From contig NZ_CP060394.1 of NCBI RefSeq assembly GCF_014274465.1, forward strand, positions 2,294,001 through 2,358,000: DNA of 64,000 bases, written 5' to 3'. Within the stretch, counting starts at the first letter, position 1. Each line of letters starts with the position of its first letter. A model generated the notes under the pieces. That model searched no databases and was not told the DNA's origin. It was given only the letters and a program-made list of their open reading frames with translations. Both the position numbers and the translations under genes were made by a program. Origin of the DNA: Alloacidobacterium dinghuense. Its GTDB lineage: Bacteria; Acidobacteriota; Terriglobia; Terriglobales; Acidobacteriaceae. This document shows, piece after piece, positions 28,701 through 37,148 of this stretch.

Positions 28701-29304
28701 CCAGTTCAAAGTTGTTGAAGCGGCTGCTTTGTCCATTGACGGAGAATGTGTCGCCATTTGTGTTGGAGAAGTTATCTGCATGCGCGCTCACAACACCGGG
28801 GATGAGTTCGGTCGCGGTGTCGAAGCCGTTGTTAAAGGGAAGACGTGACATCTGCTGTGAGTCGAAAACCGTAGTGACTTGGGAATCGCTGGTTTCGAGC
28901 AAAGCGGATGTCGACGCGTTCACCTGTACCTGCTCGGCCGCACTCGTTACGGAAAGCGCGATCCGGCCGATGTCCGTTGTCGCACCTGCGTTGACGAAGA
29001 CATTCTCCACATTGGCGTTGCTAAATCCGCTTGCGGAGATGACCAGTTCATACTTCCCAATGGGAACAGCGCGCAGAGAGAAGGCGCCGTCGGGCTCTGT
29101 ATCAGCGATGAGCCTGATGCCTTTCGAAACCTCGGTTGCGGTGATATGCGCGTGTTCGACGACAGCCCCCGAACTGTCGGCTACAGAACCGGAGACGGTT
29201 CCGGTTGTGATGCCTTGCCCGAGGAGATCAGGATTTGACGGCAGAAGCACAACGAGCCCAAAGCAAAGAGGAATGAGACGACGCACCACTTTGGAAAACA
29301 GCAT
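25732..29304 (-). CDS. Oar-like TonB-dependent receptor with carboxypeptidase-regulatory domain
   Basis: A 1190-residue outer-membrane receptor. It has a signal peptide (residues 1-30), then a CarboxypepD_reg-like beta sandwich (about 33-110, TGTVSGSVADSSGAVVEHAHI...), a plug domain (about 125-240, NDNTIGGPQVFFGNQDAIGQ), and a long beta barrel ending in NRFVILGAKVIF with an aromatic C-terminus as expected for BAM insertion. It imports a large substrate, probably a saccharide or peptide, using TonB energy. A good Shine-Dalgarno site, GGAGGG, precedes the ATG. Upstream is a pair of AGCGGAAACCGC sites. It is followed by the SRPBCC gene. Confidence 0.93.
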   Translation of the reverse strand: MLFSKVVRRLIPLCFGLVVLLPSNPDLLGQGITTGTVSGSVADSSGAVVEHAHITATEVSKGIRLIADTEPDGAFSLRAVPIGKYELVISASGFSNANVENVFVNAGATTDIGRIALSVTSAAEQVQVNASTSALLETSDSQVTTVFDSQQMSRLPFNNGFDTATELIPGVVSAHADNFSNTNGDTFSVNGQSSRFNNFELDGQSNNDNTIGGPQVFFGNQDAIGQLQVITNNYSAQYGRNAGAVVNYITKSGTNQFHGSGFEYYQGQFLSSFTNQAKNPLFGYCLPGQDPTTTGCMPTQLTRYVENRYGGTLGGPILKDKLWFFGSTYWNTIHTGAAPAVSNNPTDGTLTPTPAGLQQLASVFPNNPSVAILQNYGPYGVKTGNPQPVGAITMQTVTGPGGVTTTIPFSLVQRLITTPYRDQEHLGRLDWQPTGADHLFLRYFYQDLDLAAAAGDIAAGGWGDSLGGAHSIGADWTHTFNTHWVDQLRYSFQQTRAYLEGGAYPSCSASDVVDCPSDVVFTGSSDLSFGYTQNPQIPQGRIVKVTQVQNNATWSHGNHTLLLGGEIDYQNSPSAYLPSYGGTFVFNTLSNFLANGPLAGQTAQNASTLSLADGNYTTKFTELDAAGYIQDDWRVTPSFTAHIGMRWEYFSQPYNTLHNETVARESNPSTAFWDPTLPLADRTVAAVNDFYKNFQPRLGFAWNPTFDKQMVVRGGYAINSNPSFYNIFSNDAVLAPTSNTGQIVCNGANCLPSNGSFTVGGVRTANLPALPRGADPRMRDQGGVPLTFRPPYTQIYTLAIQHQLGSAAVGELRYTGSVTHKNFQSSDANPFLLPVQMDFPNYVPVTLCQDPNAVGYGRPDCSLGNNSVVNNTAWANYNGLQLNITTRNFHGLTGTFAFTQSRAIDNATDAFRSTGVGGSSIAFPQNPLNPDAPERGVSGNDFPNVVGLGFMYDFPRTQRKSGLLSRLINGYAFDSIYRYDSGQPYTFYQPVGLDAFTPDISYGDAAFNGNFNVGVGVDTSRLVLSNKKAPLNAVAYYNPYTGPTVNGSPTLGPPQFVTYQSDFIDGNGNYNPGTPMNPTTAHWIINNQAYAKLVGNPYPGSGRGINRGVTFSELDTTILKSTPITERINVELSMAAYNVLNQAYRGTPGAFVAESNNLGTVDLNNTGTVPTPTGLTSGNRFVILGAKVIF

Positions 29305-29357
29305 GACGCCCTCCAGAAAGTTCCGTGTCGATGTAGTGCGAAGTAATGCGATGTGGA

Positions 29358-29438
29358 AGCGGAAACCGCGGGCGCAATCTTCTTCGTTGCGCTGGTTGTG
29401 TTCAACTGGCCTCCCTGTACTCCTATGCGGTTTCCGCT
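29358..29438 (-). promoter_or_regulatory. Paired inverted AGCGGAAACCGC sites upstream of the first receptor
   Basis: AGCGGAAACCGC at 29358-29369 and its exact reverse complement GCGGTTTCCGCT at 29427-29438 lie 69 bp apart, centre to centre. They are 54-134 bases before the receptor start. Each is itself nearly palindromic, a typical operator shape. No regulator gene is adjacent. The remainder of the 29305-29879 gap holds no convincing gene. Confidence 0.4.
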
Positions 29439-29805
29439 AACCTGCATGGCTTCGTCACCGGCCTGCTGCAACGCAATATGCATTTGGCTTTCCTGCGGCT
29501 GAAGCTGTGTGCCTATTTGTGACGAGATGTAGGATCGTGCTTTGACAGGTGACGTGGAAGTGGTGGGCGGAATGTTCGGATATTTACTAACCTTGCGAGT
29601 ACTCTCACCATCCCTTCTGATTTCTTCGATTTGTGGAATATGTTCCTGTTAGATCTACAGATAATTGGAAGAGGGACGAATGGATCACTAACAGGGATGA
29701 GGTTGTTATTAGCAAGGCTGGGTGGATAGGTTGTAAGTCATGGATACTTACAAAGCTAGGTAGCACCTTCCAATACTTGTAGATTGTGAAGTGTTGTAGT
29801 GAAAC

Positions 29806-29838
29806 AAAAAAAGGGGGTCGACATTGCTGCCGACCCTG
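29806..29838 (-). terminator. Rho-independent terminator of the second receptor gene
   Basis: On the minus strand, about 40 bases after the receptor stop, GGGTCG and CGACCC form a stem around a 10-base loop, followed by a run of seven T. Confidence 0.75.
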
Positions 29839-29879
29839 GGGAATCTGTGTTGCAAACTTATCTTGCTTGCTATGCGTAA

Positions 29880-32800
29880 CTAAAAGGCATAGCGCAGGGA
29901 GAACTGTTGCACTCGCGGTAACGTAAGCGTTGATGCATAGGCGCCCAATGTATTGCTGGTGGCTACGTTGTTGAGGGCTACGCCCGTGCTGGACGAGACG
30001 CTGGTATCGAAGCGCACGGAGTTTGTTACGTTGAAGACCTCCCATGCAAATTTCAGATTTTGGCGTTCCGTGATTCGCCATGATTTGGCTAGTCCGGAGT
30101 CGATGTCGAAGAAGCCGTCGCCGCGATAGGCGTTGCGCTCTCCTGCTTCGCCCGGATACGGCAAGCGCAATGGGTATCCAGTTTGGATGCCGTTATTGAG
30201 TGTGGTCGGATCGTCAAATGCGTTCGGCGCTCCGTTGATAATGTGCTTGCGGAGCTTTACCGGACCCGTTTTCACCATGCCGCTTTCTACCTGATAGTTA
30301 GTCGTCCATGCAGGTTCTACGACAGTAAACGGAAGGCCGCTGCTCCAGCGCGACAAGCCCGAGAATTGCCATCCACCAATCAATGCATTCAGCACTGTGC
30401 CCGCGCTACCGGCAAACGCTTTGCCCTGACCGAAGGGGAGTTCGTAAACCCAATCAGCACTGATGAGGTGTCGCGTATCGAAATCGGAAACGCCGCGATT
30501 CAGTTGTGGCCTGAAGCTGTTGAGAATCTCGCTGAAGCTATTCCCCTGCTGAAAGACGCCTGTCGTGTTGAATAACTCATTCGTGCGCTCGGTATCGGAG
30601 CCCAAGTCGATGGAGTTTGAGAACGTGTAGCTGAAATCGAGTTGAAGGCCCCGAGTCATAGCGTGGCGCAGAATGAACTGTCCGGCGTTGTAGCTGCTGG
30701 AGCCGACGGTAGACCATGAGTAGAGGGATGAGAATTGATCCTGGTAGAAGCGGTTGGGTTGGCCGCCGCAACCAGGATCGCACGCTACATCGAGCAAGTA
30801 GAGCGCGGTTGTTTCGTTTCCGCGGTTCGCAACCCATATATCGGTGTAGATATTTTGCGTGGCACTCTTGCCTCCGCCGGCCGCATCAGGGAACATGTTT
30901 TCGAAGTAAGGGATCGCTGGCACAGAGGCAAACGAATTGCCGCCGTTTGCATCGACCAGTTTCGACATAAGGGTTCCGGCAGCGAAATAATCCATGCCGG
31001 ATTTCTTGTCGACCAGGTCGAGAGGCTCAGCGAGATCCAATTGCTGCAAAAGATGGCGACCAAACCTGCCTACGTAATCAGCTTCAAAGAGAAAGCCACC
31101 GGGAAGCTGGCGCTGAATGGAAAAGTCAACAACGTCGGAATACGGAGTCTTCAGTTTGTCATCGATTCCCCAGGTAATCGCAAAGCCGCAGTCCGCCGTG
31201 TTCGGAGCCACATAGGGATACGTGATGCTTACGGGCTGGGAGCAGGCATTCGGCGGCAGCACATCTAATCCGCTAAATCGAGGACTCGTATCCACACTGA
31301 AGGTGCTTGCCGGATTGGAGATGCTCGTCGTTAGTCCGAACGATCCGAGTTGATCGAATGAATTGACTACGCCTTGCCCGAAGTGGTCGAAGTACAGACC
31401 GAAGCCAGCGCGTATAGAGGTTTTGCTATCAGGCGCATAGGCAAAAGCGAATCGCGGAGCGAAGTTGGTGTGCTGCGCTAGCCAGTACGGTTTCAGTCCC
31501 CTCGCCTGACCGGATGGAGCGAAGTTCAGGTCTGGTTGGTCGGTGACTCCTTGCGCAGCGTTCGCAGCGCGATTCATGAACCAATCATGCACGCTAATCG
31601 TTGGCGACAGTTGCTGACCGTTGATCTCGTACGGCGTTTGCAGGAGTGTGTGCCGCAAGCCAAACGTCAGCGTCAGGTTCGGGCGAACTCGCCAGGCATC
31701 CTGCACGAAGTACTCAAGCTCATTGGCTTTGAAATGGCGATCAAGAAATGTGCCGTCGGGCAGGAGTGCTCCGGTTTTACCGTCTTTGGAAATGGAGTAG
31801 TTGTAGCTGCCTATCGATTCCGGAACTAATCCTGTAATGAGCGCGATGGCAATGTTGTATGAATTCGCGAAACCGCTGTCGACCGAAGGTAAGCCGAAGC
31901 CGTTGGGATCAAGGCTTTGCGGGCTTCCCGGCACACTTTGACCGGCAATTGCGCCTCCGTTTGCGAGCCAGTATTCATTGGTGTTTCCTTCACTGAAGGA
32001 GAGCTGATCGGAAGAGCGGACGTTGTCGATGATGCGCCAGTTCACGCCGGCTGAAAGGGTGTGATTGCCTTTGGACGCGGTGAAGTTATCGATGAAGTTG
32101 TTGACTGGAACATGCACGAGCGTACTGCGCGACTCAGGCGTCGATTGGTCCATGAAACGGAAGACTACGTATGAGCCCTGTCCAGTACCGCGATTGGAAA
32201 AACCTTGGCGGACATAGCCATAGCGAAAATCATTGACGAGGGAGGGCGAGATGCTCCAGGTATCGCCAGCTGCGAGGCCCTTGCTGTTATCGATGTACGA
32301 ATACGACGGAGCCTGTCCCGGAAATTGAAGAACGTTTTCCTGAGTGTCCTTTTGCAGGTTGCCGCGGATGAAGAGGCGGTGTTTTTCCGTGGGCACGTAA
32401 TCGAGCTTCAGGATCGACGTATTGAGCGATCCGGGATATGGCGACGAGAAGGTATAGGAGCCGAGGTTCAGGCCATCGCCGAGCGCGGAGCCGTTGGCAG
32501 CGGGATACTCGTTGAAGTATGCCAGCGCATTTGGATTCACGCCAGGACCTAACGGGCAGGTTCCATTCGCTGTGCAATTCGGGTCCATGAGCGCAACCTG
32601 CGTTGGCGACAACGTGACTACGTTACCGTTGCTCAGGTACTTTACTGCGCCGCTTTGAAATGAGGCTGTTGGCGTTGTGCGCGTGACCTGCTTGTTCTCT
32701 GCCGTTCGCTGACCTTCATAATTTCCGAAGAAAAAGAACTTATCCTTTTTGATCGGACCGCCCAGGGCACCACCGAAAGTGTTACGGATTAACTTGCCGG

Positions 32801-33638
32801 GAACGTTGGCGTAACCCTGAGAAGCCTGCGCCTCTTTGTTAAACCAATCATTCGCCACGGTAAATGTGTTGCGGTTGTACTCGTATACGGCGCCGTGAAA
32901 CTCATTGGTCCCGGACTTGGTGACCATGCTGACCTGGCCACCGGAAGAACGGCCGGCATCTGCATTGGCATTCGTTGTGGTGACGCGGAATTCCTGCACG
33001 GAATCGAGCGTGGAGCGCAGGACGCCGGTGAATGCGTAGCCCTGTGTCTGATCGTTGTCGTCAAGGCCGTCGAGGGTGACGTTGGTCTGATCGGAGCGCG
33101 CTCCTGCGACAGATCCTGTGCGGCTGTCGCTTTGTTTGTCGGCGCCTCGCCCCAGATACAAGACTCCGGGCTGAACGCTGAGCAGATCGGGAACATTTCT
33201 TCCCTCACTTGGAAGTGCCTCGATCGTCGCATTCGTCAGGGCGTTGCCAATGGTCGCATCGGCGTTGTTGAGGGTCTCGGCTTGCGCGCTTACGTCCACT
33301 GTGGTTGTTTCTGCCTGCACTGAGAGTTGAAAACCGACCGTCGCAGGTTGATTGACCAGAAGCTCTGCGCGCTTGATCTGAACTCCGAATCCACCCGCGG
33401 ATGCAACAAGCAGATATGTTCCGGGGACGAGTTGTTGGAATTGATACTCTCCCTGACTTCCAGCGATCTGTGTCTGCTTCGATCCGTTTGCTTGATTTGT
33501 GATCTCGATCTGTGCGCCAGGGACAACAGCGCCACTTTGATCCGTAACTGTTCCGCGAACCGAAGTAAGTGAAGTCTGCGCCCACACGGTTCCACACAGC
33601 GTGCTGACGATAGCAACTGCCTTCCACAACAAACGCAT
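29880..33638 (-). CDS. Second Oar-like TonB-dependent receptor
   Basis: A 1252-residue outer-membrane receptor with the same design as its neighbour. It has a signal peptide ending VWAQ, a carboxypeptidase-regulatory domain (VRGTVTDQSGAVVPGAQIEI at about 27-46), a plug (DQTQGYAFTGVLRSTLDSVQ), and a barrel ending FSLRYAF. The two proteins differ along most of their lengths, so this is a pair of divergent paralogues and not a recent tandem copy. GGAGG lies about 5 bases before the ATG. It has its own terminator and so is probably a separate transcript. The substrate is unknown. Confidence 0.93.
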   Translation of the reverse strand: MRLLWKAVAIVSTLCGTVWAQTSLTSVRGTVTDQSGAVVPGAQIEITNQANGSKQTQIAGSQGEYQFQQLVPGTYLLVASAGGFGVQIKRAELLVNQPATVGFQLSVQAETTTVDVSAQAETLNNADATIGNALTNATIEALPSEGRNVPDLLSVQPGVLYLGRGADKQSDSRTGSVAGARSDQTNVTLDGLDDNDQTQGYAFTGVLRSTLDSVQEFRVTTTNANADAGRSSGGQVSMVTKSGTNEFHGAVYEYNRNTFTVANDWFNKEAQASQGYANVPGKLIRNTFGGALGGPIKKDKFFFFGNYEGQRTAENKQVTRTTPTASFQSGAVKYLSNGNVVTLSPTQVALMDPNCTANGTCPLGPGVNPNALAYFNEYPAANGSALGDGLNLGSYTFSSPYPGSLNTSILKLDYVPTEKHRLFIRGNLQKDTQENVLQFPGQAPSYSYIDNSKGLAAGDTWSISPSLVNDFRYGYVRQGFSNRGTGQGSYVVFRFMDQSTPESRSTLVHVPVNNFIDNFTASKGNHTLSAGVNWRIIDNVRSSDQLSFSEGNTNEYWLANGGAIAGQSVPGSPQSLDPNGFGLPSVDSGFANSYNIAIALITGLVPESIGSYNYSISKDGKTGALLPDGTFLDRHFKANELEYFVQDAWRVRPNLTLTFGLRHTLLQTPYEINGQQLSPTISVHDWFMNRAANAAQGVTDQPDLNFAPSGQARGLKPYWLAQHTNFAPRFAFAYAPDSKTSIRAGFGLYFDHFGQGVVNSFDQLGSFGLTTSISNPASTFSVDTSPRFSGLDVLPPNACSQPVSITYPYVAPNTADCGFAITWGIDDKLKTPYSDVVDFSIQRQLPGGFLFEADYVGRFGRHLLQQLDLAEPLDLVDKKSGMDYFAAGTLMSKLVDANGGNSFASVPAIPYFENMFPDAAGGGKSATQNIYTDIWVANRGNETTALYLLDVACDPGCGGQPNRFYQDQFSSLYSWSTVGSSSYNAGQFILRHAMTRGLQLDFSYTFSNSIDLGSDTERTNELFNTTGVFQQGNSFSEILNSFRPQLNRGVSDFDTRHLISADWVYELPFGQGKAFAGSAGTVLNALIGGWQFSGLSRWSSGLPFTVVEPAWTTNYQVESGMVKTGPVKLRKHIINGAPNAFDDPTTLNNGIQTGYPLRLPYPGEAGERNAYRGDGFFDIDSGLAKSWRITERQNLKFAWEVFNVTNSVRFDTSVSSSTGVALNNVATSNTLGAYASTLTLPRVQQFSLRYAF

Positions 33639-34058
33639 ACTGCCTCCGAAAAACGTGCTTCAAAAAGAAGCAACCACGAGCGCCTTTTGACAGCCATCTA
33701 GAATTGTCCCGGCTGCTTTGCGCTTTTTTGATTTGTCAGTCAGTTTGCGACTGTAGCGCTCCGAGCAAGGGGACGAAGTCGCGGATGGTATTGGAACTGT
33801 GACGAACGGCGACAATTACGTGATGAATCGAGAGTCCATTGAAGTGAAGAAGAGTTATCTTGTTTGTGATTAGTTGATCTCATCCAAAAAAAGTTGACCT
33901 CAGCTGGATTTGTGATGGATGGGATTGCGGAGGGACGAGCGGCCTTGAGGTTGCGGCCACGCTTCATGGATCAGGGGTGAGTGCCACAAACGCTGGCAAA
34001 AAGATAGGTGACGATATTCTCGCTCGCCTGTCTACGACGGCTAGCTGAGGAGGCCCTC
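33639..34058. other. 420-base divergent intergenic region without a gene
   Basis: This gap lies between the divergent receptor and Sel1-repeat genes and should hold both promoters. I see a short GCTTC-AAAAA-GAAGC hairpin at about 33660, a T-run near 33724 and an A-run followed by TTGACC near 33890. I could not place -35/-10 pairs with confidence. Short open frames in it have no protein-like features. Confidence 0.4.
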
Positions 34059-35189
34059 ATGATCACTCAAAGAACCTTCCTTCGTATGAGCATGTGCACG
34101 CTCACTATGCTCAGCTGCCTAATCGCTAATCCAGTACGGTCGCAATCGAATGCATTGATGGCGGACATCGGCGATGCATCCGGAAAGAGTCCGGAAGGAA
34201 ATCTCAAGCATGAATTGCAACTCGCCGGTGACTACATGATGGGACGCGGAGTTCCTCGCGACCTTGCACAATCGGCGTATTGGTACCGCAAGGCGGCTGA
34301 CCAGGGATATCCGGCCGCGCAGGTACAACTGGGCTATTTTTATCTCGCAGGCGTGGGAGTAGATCGCGATGAAGCGCAGGCCGCGAAGTGGTTTGAGCGT
34401 GCTGCAGCTTCTGGATCGCAGGAGGGAAAGCTGAACGTGGCCGTAATGTATCTGCGCGGTTCAGGTATCGCCCAGGATCCGCATATGGGCTTGGTACTGA
34501 TTCAGGAACTAGCTGACAAAAAGTTTCCTAGAGCAGAAGACTATCTTGGCATTCTCTACTTGCTTGGAGTGGGCACGGAGAAGGATTCGGCAAAAGCGGA
34601 GAAATGGTTCGAGCGTGCGGCCAGCCATCAAAGCCCGGAGGGCGAATACGCCATCGGAACTCTCTACTCTGTTGTAGCAGGACATCCGCACGACTTTGCC
34701 AAAGCTGTAGACTACCTGCGTCGTTCTGCCGACAGAGGGTATGTGCCGGGGATGCATTCTCTCGGGCTGGTGCTGGTGAATCATCCTGAGGTAAATCAGC
34801 AACCGGGTGAAGCGCTGCACTGGCTTCAGACTGCAGCCGAGGGCGGCGCCTATCGCTCCTCTGTCATTCTCGGCATATTGGCACGTGATGGCAGAGGCGT
34901 TCCTAAAGATGAGGCGGCAGCTTATCAGTGGTTCACGATCGCAGCTAAGCAGGGTGGGGCTAAAGCACAGAAACTTCTTGCAAATGATTTGAATGCAGCT
35001 CGCCAGGTTTTAACTGTAGACCAGCAGAGTGAAGCAGAAAAAGGTGCGGAGGCATGGCTGGCCGCGCATCCGCATGAGGATATATATCTTCATGGCAATG
35101 AGCTGAACCTTGCGTACTTTCCGATGAGCGAGGTGTATGCTACCGGACAAGACACGCAGCAGCCAGACAAGGGGGCTACCAGAAACTGA
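34059..35189 (+). CDS. Exported Sel1-like repeat protein
   Basis: A 376-residue protein from the ATG at 34059, which is preceded by GAGGAGG. A signal peptide (about 1-28, ending NPVRSQS) is followed by about seven Sel1 (SLR) helical repeats, seen in AQSAYWYRKAADQGYPAAQV, AQAAKWFERAAASGSQEGKL and AAYQWFTIAAKQGGAKAQKL. Such repeats bind other proteins; periplasmic SLR proteins often act in signalling. It heads an operon with a LytS-like kinase and a LytTR regulator, so a sensory adaptor role is plausible. An upstream ATG at 34008 lacks a Shine-Dalgarno site. Confidence 0.88.
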   Translation: MITQRTFLRMSMCTLTMLSCLIANPVRSQSNALMADIGDASGKSPEGNLKHELQLAGDYMMGRGVPRDLAQSAYWYRKAADQGYPAAQVQLGYFYLAGVGVDRDEAQAAKWFERAAASGSQEGKLNVAVMYLRGSGIAQDPHMGLVLIQELADKKFPRAEDYLGILYLLGVGTEKDSAKAEKWFERAASHQSPEGEYAIGTLYSVVAGHPHDFAKAVDYLRRSADRGYVPGMHSLGLVLVNHPEVNQQPGEALHWLQTAAEGGAYRSSVILGILARDGRGVPKDEAAAYQWFTIAAKQGGAKAQKLLANDLNAARQVLTVDQQSEAEKGAEAWLAAHPHEDIYLHGNELNLAYFPMSEVYATGQDTQQPDKGATRN

Positions 35190-35239
35190 GCGAATCCGAA
35201 GAAAAGGCAAAGCCAGAGCGTCCGTGGTTCCTGCATCCC

Positions 35240-36340
35240 GTGGTATTTCTTACCGGCTGGATGATGTTGGGAGTACTCTTCGCTTTTCAGGAGTACATGA
35301 CGTACCGAGGAACTCGCTACCGCATGAGCTACCGGACGCTGCTTGTTCCGTGGTGTCTCCACTTCATGTTATGGGGTATCTTTTGCCTGATCTTGTGGTG
35401 GAAGTTTCGACCATTTATCAAACGGTCTACAACGAAGTCTATTCTGCTGTGGGTTGCTCCGCTCAGCGTTTTCGTAAGCGTTCTGGAAGAGGCCATCTGG
35501 GTTGCCTGTCAACCGCAGATACCTCTTGGGATGCACAAGTGGACTTACTGGCACCGTCTCCAGTACTTTCTAGATTCCGAATTACTCGATAACTTGATTA
35601 TTTTTTGGGTTACTTTCTGCTTGTTCCGTGTAATTCTCACTTATCAAAGTTTTCGAGAGCGCGAATTTGTGGCCGCGCAGCAGCTGACGCAGGCGCAATT
35701 GCGAGCTCTGCGCATGCAGTTGAATCCACATTTTCTCTTTAACACGATGAATAGTGTCTCCAGCCTGATGCGGTCCGATATGGAGGCGGCTGACCAGGTG
35801 CTGGAACAACTGAGCAGTATGCTACGTATCACTCTCGACAGAGGCGACCAGCAACTGGTTCCGCTTACTGAAGAGGTGGACTTTATACAGCTTTACCTGG
35901 GCATTCAAAGAACGCGGTTTCACGGAACCGTGCACCACTATGTCGCAATCGAACCAGAGGCGCTGGATGCTTTGGTTCCCACTATGATTTTGCAACCCAT
36001 CGTAGAGAATGCATACGTCCACGGCGTCGCCAAGACGGCCGGAGAGGCGTTCATAGGCATCGAAGCACAAACGCACGAGGGGCAACTAAGGATTTGTGTT
36101 CGTAATTCTGGCAAGGGACTGGCACTACGGAGCGCAGCAGAGACCGCCAAAGAGCGGGTGGGCGTGGCCAACGTAAAGGCACGTCTGGAGCTGCACTATG
36201 GCAATGCTCAATGCTTTGAGCTGAAGGAATACGCAGACGGGGAAGTGCAAGCGATTCTCCTGCTGCCCCTTCAATACCCTGCCCGTCTAACGGACAAAAA
36301 TCTGGAGTATGCCTATGACAATCCAGGCGATCATCGCTGA
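35240..36340 (+). CDS. LytS-like membrane sensor histidine kinase
   Basis: A membrane kinase of the LytS/YehU type. Four hydrophobic segments (about 2-20, 36-55, 70-90 and 118-140) precede the His-kinase box LNPHFLFNTMNSVSSLM with the phosphoacceptor His. The HATPase domain follows, with LQPIVENAYVHGVAKT (N box), NSGKGL and GVANVKARLELHYG. The start is unsettled: GTG at 35240 begins inside the first TM helix, and the frame stays open to 35100. A CTG at 35186 that overlaps the Sel1 gene stop (CTGA) would add 18 residues, SESEEKAKPERPWFLHP-like. The next gene is its regulator, overlapping by 32 bases. Confidence 0.9.
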   Translation: MVFLTGWMMLGVLFAFQEYMTYRGTRYRMSYRTLLVPWCLHFMLWGIFCLILWWKFRPFIKRSTTKSILLWVAPLSVFVSVLEEAIWVACQPQIPLGMHKWTYWHRLQYFLDSELLDNLIIFWVTFCLFRVILTYQSFREREFVAAQQLTQAQLRALRMQLNPHFLFNTMNSVSSLMRSDMEAADQVLEQLSSMLRITLDRGDQQLVPLTEEVDFIQLYLGIQRTRFHGTVHHYVAIEPEALDALVPTMILQPIVENAYVHGVAKTAGEAFIGIEAQTHEGQLRICVRNSGKGLALRSAAETAKERVGVANVKARLELHYGNAQCFELKEYADGEVQAILLLPLQYPARLTDKNLEYAYDNPGDHR

Positions 36341-37064
36341 CGACGAAGTGCTCGCGCGGCAGAAGCTGCGCCATTTGCTGGAGGATGAAAAGGACGTAGA
36401 AATTGTTGGCGAAGGCGCGACCGCTCAGGAAACGATTGAGCTGGCGCAACTGACCGAACCTGACGTAATCCTTCTCGACATTCAGATGCCGGGAATGGAT
36501 GGTTTCGATGTGGTATCGGCACTTTCTGCGGGAAAGCCATCCACGTCTCCGCGGATTATCTTCACGACTGCCTTCGACCAGTATGCTCTGCGCGCCTTTG
36601 AGATCAATGCGGTCGACTACCTGTTAAAGCCTTTCACGCGAGAACGCCTGCAACAAGCCATGCAGCGAGTCCGCGAACAAATTGCGTTACAGAACGAGGG
36701 AACGAAGGTTCCGAAGCGTGCTGACGAACCTTACACGACACGGATCGTGTTCAAGTCTCGCGGCCGCATACTTTTTCTCCCCATCTCTGACATCCGTTGG
36801 ATCGGCGCGGAGGAGAACTATGTGCGGATCTGCACGGATCGAGAGAACCATCTACTGCGGGAGACGATGGCAAATTTCGAGGGCAGGCTCGATCCGCGGT
36901 CATTCATCCGCGTGCATCGCTCGGCAATCGTCAATCTGCAATACGTGAAAGAAATCCGAACAGATTCACTCGAAGGAGAATCCTTTGTCCTGATGCAGGA
37001 TGGGCAGAAGGTGCCAGTGAGTCGCGGATACAAGGCGAAGATTACTGGGTTACTGGCGCATTGA
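36309..37064 (+). CDS. LytTR-family response regulator
   Basis: A 251-residue DNA-binding response regulator. The receiver domain (1-125) has the acidic pair Asp11/Asp12, the phosphoacceptor Asp57 in VILLDIQMPGMDG, and the Lys of YLLKPFTRERL. The LytTR DNA-binding domain runs from about 143 (RIVFKSRGRILFLPISDIRW, FIRVHRSAIVNLQYV) to the C-terminus. It overlaps the kinase gene by 32 bases and should be phosphorylated by it. ATG codons at 36309 and 36315 are both possible. The target genes are unknown; nhaA follows 84 bases downstream. Confidence 0.95.
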   Translation: MPMTIQAIIADDEVLARQKLRHLLEDEKDVEIVGEGATAQETIELAQLTEPDVILLDIQMPGMDGFDVVSALSAGKPSTSPRIIFTTAFDQYALRAFEINAVDYLLKPFTRERLQQAMQRVREQIALQNEGTKVPKRADEPYTTRIVFKSRGRILFLPISDIRWIGAEENYVRICTDRENHLLRETMANFEGRLDPRSFIRVHRSAIVNLQYVKEIRTDSLEGESFVLMQDGQKVPVSRGYKAKITGLLAH

Positions 37065-37148
37065 TTCGCAGACTAAGATCCGGCAGCTAGCTCCTCTACA
37101 AAGCTCTTTTCATTGTTTGAATACGCGAGCTTCCATAAACTGTCTGCC

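Noticed and set aside
29181-29483. A 100-codon minus frame covering the start of the first receptor gene
   Set aside because: It is out of frame with the receptor's signal peptide and has no protein-like features.
33740-33967. A 75-codon minus frame in the receptor/Sel1 gap
   Set aside because: Its sequence is basic and low in structure, with no ribosome site and no likeness to a family.
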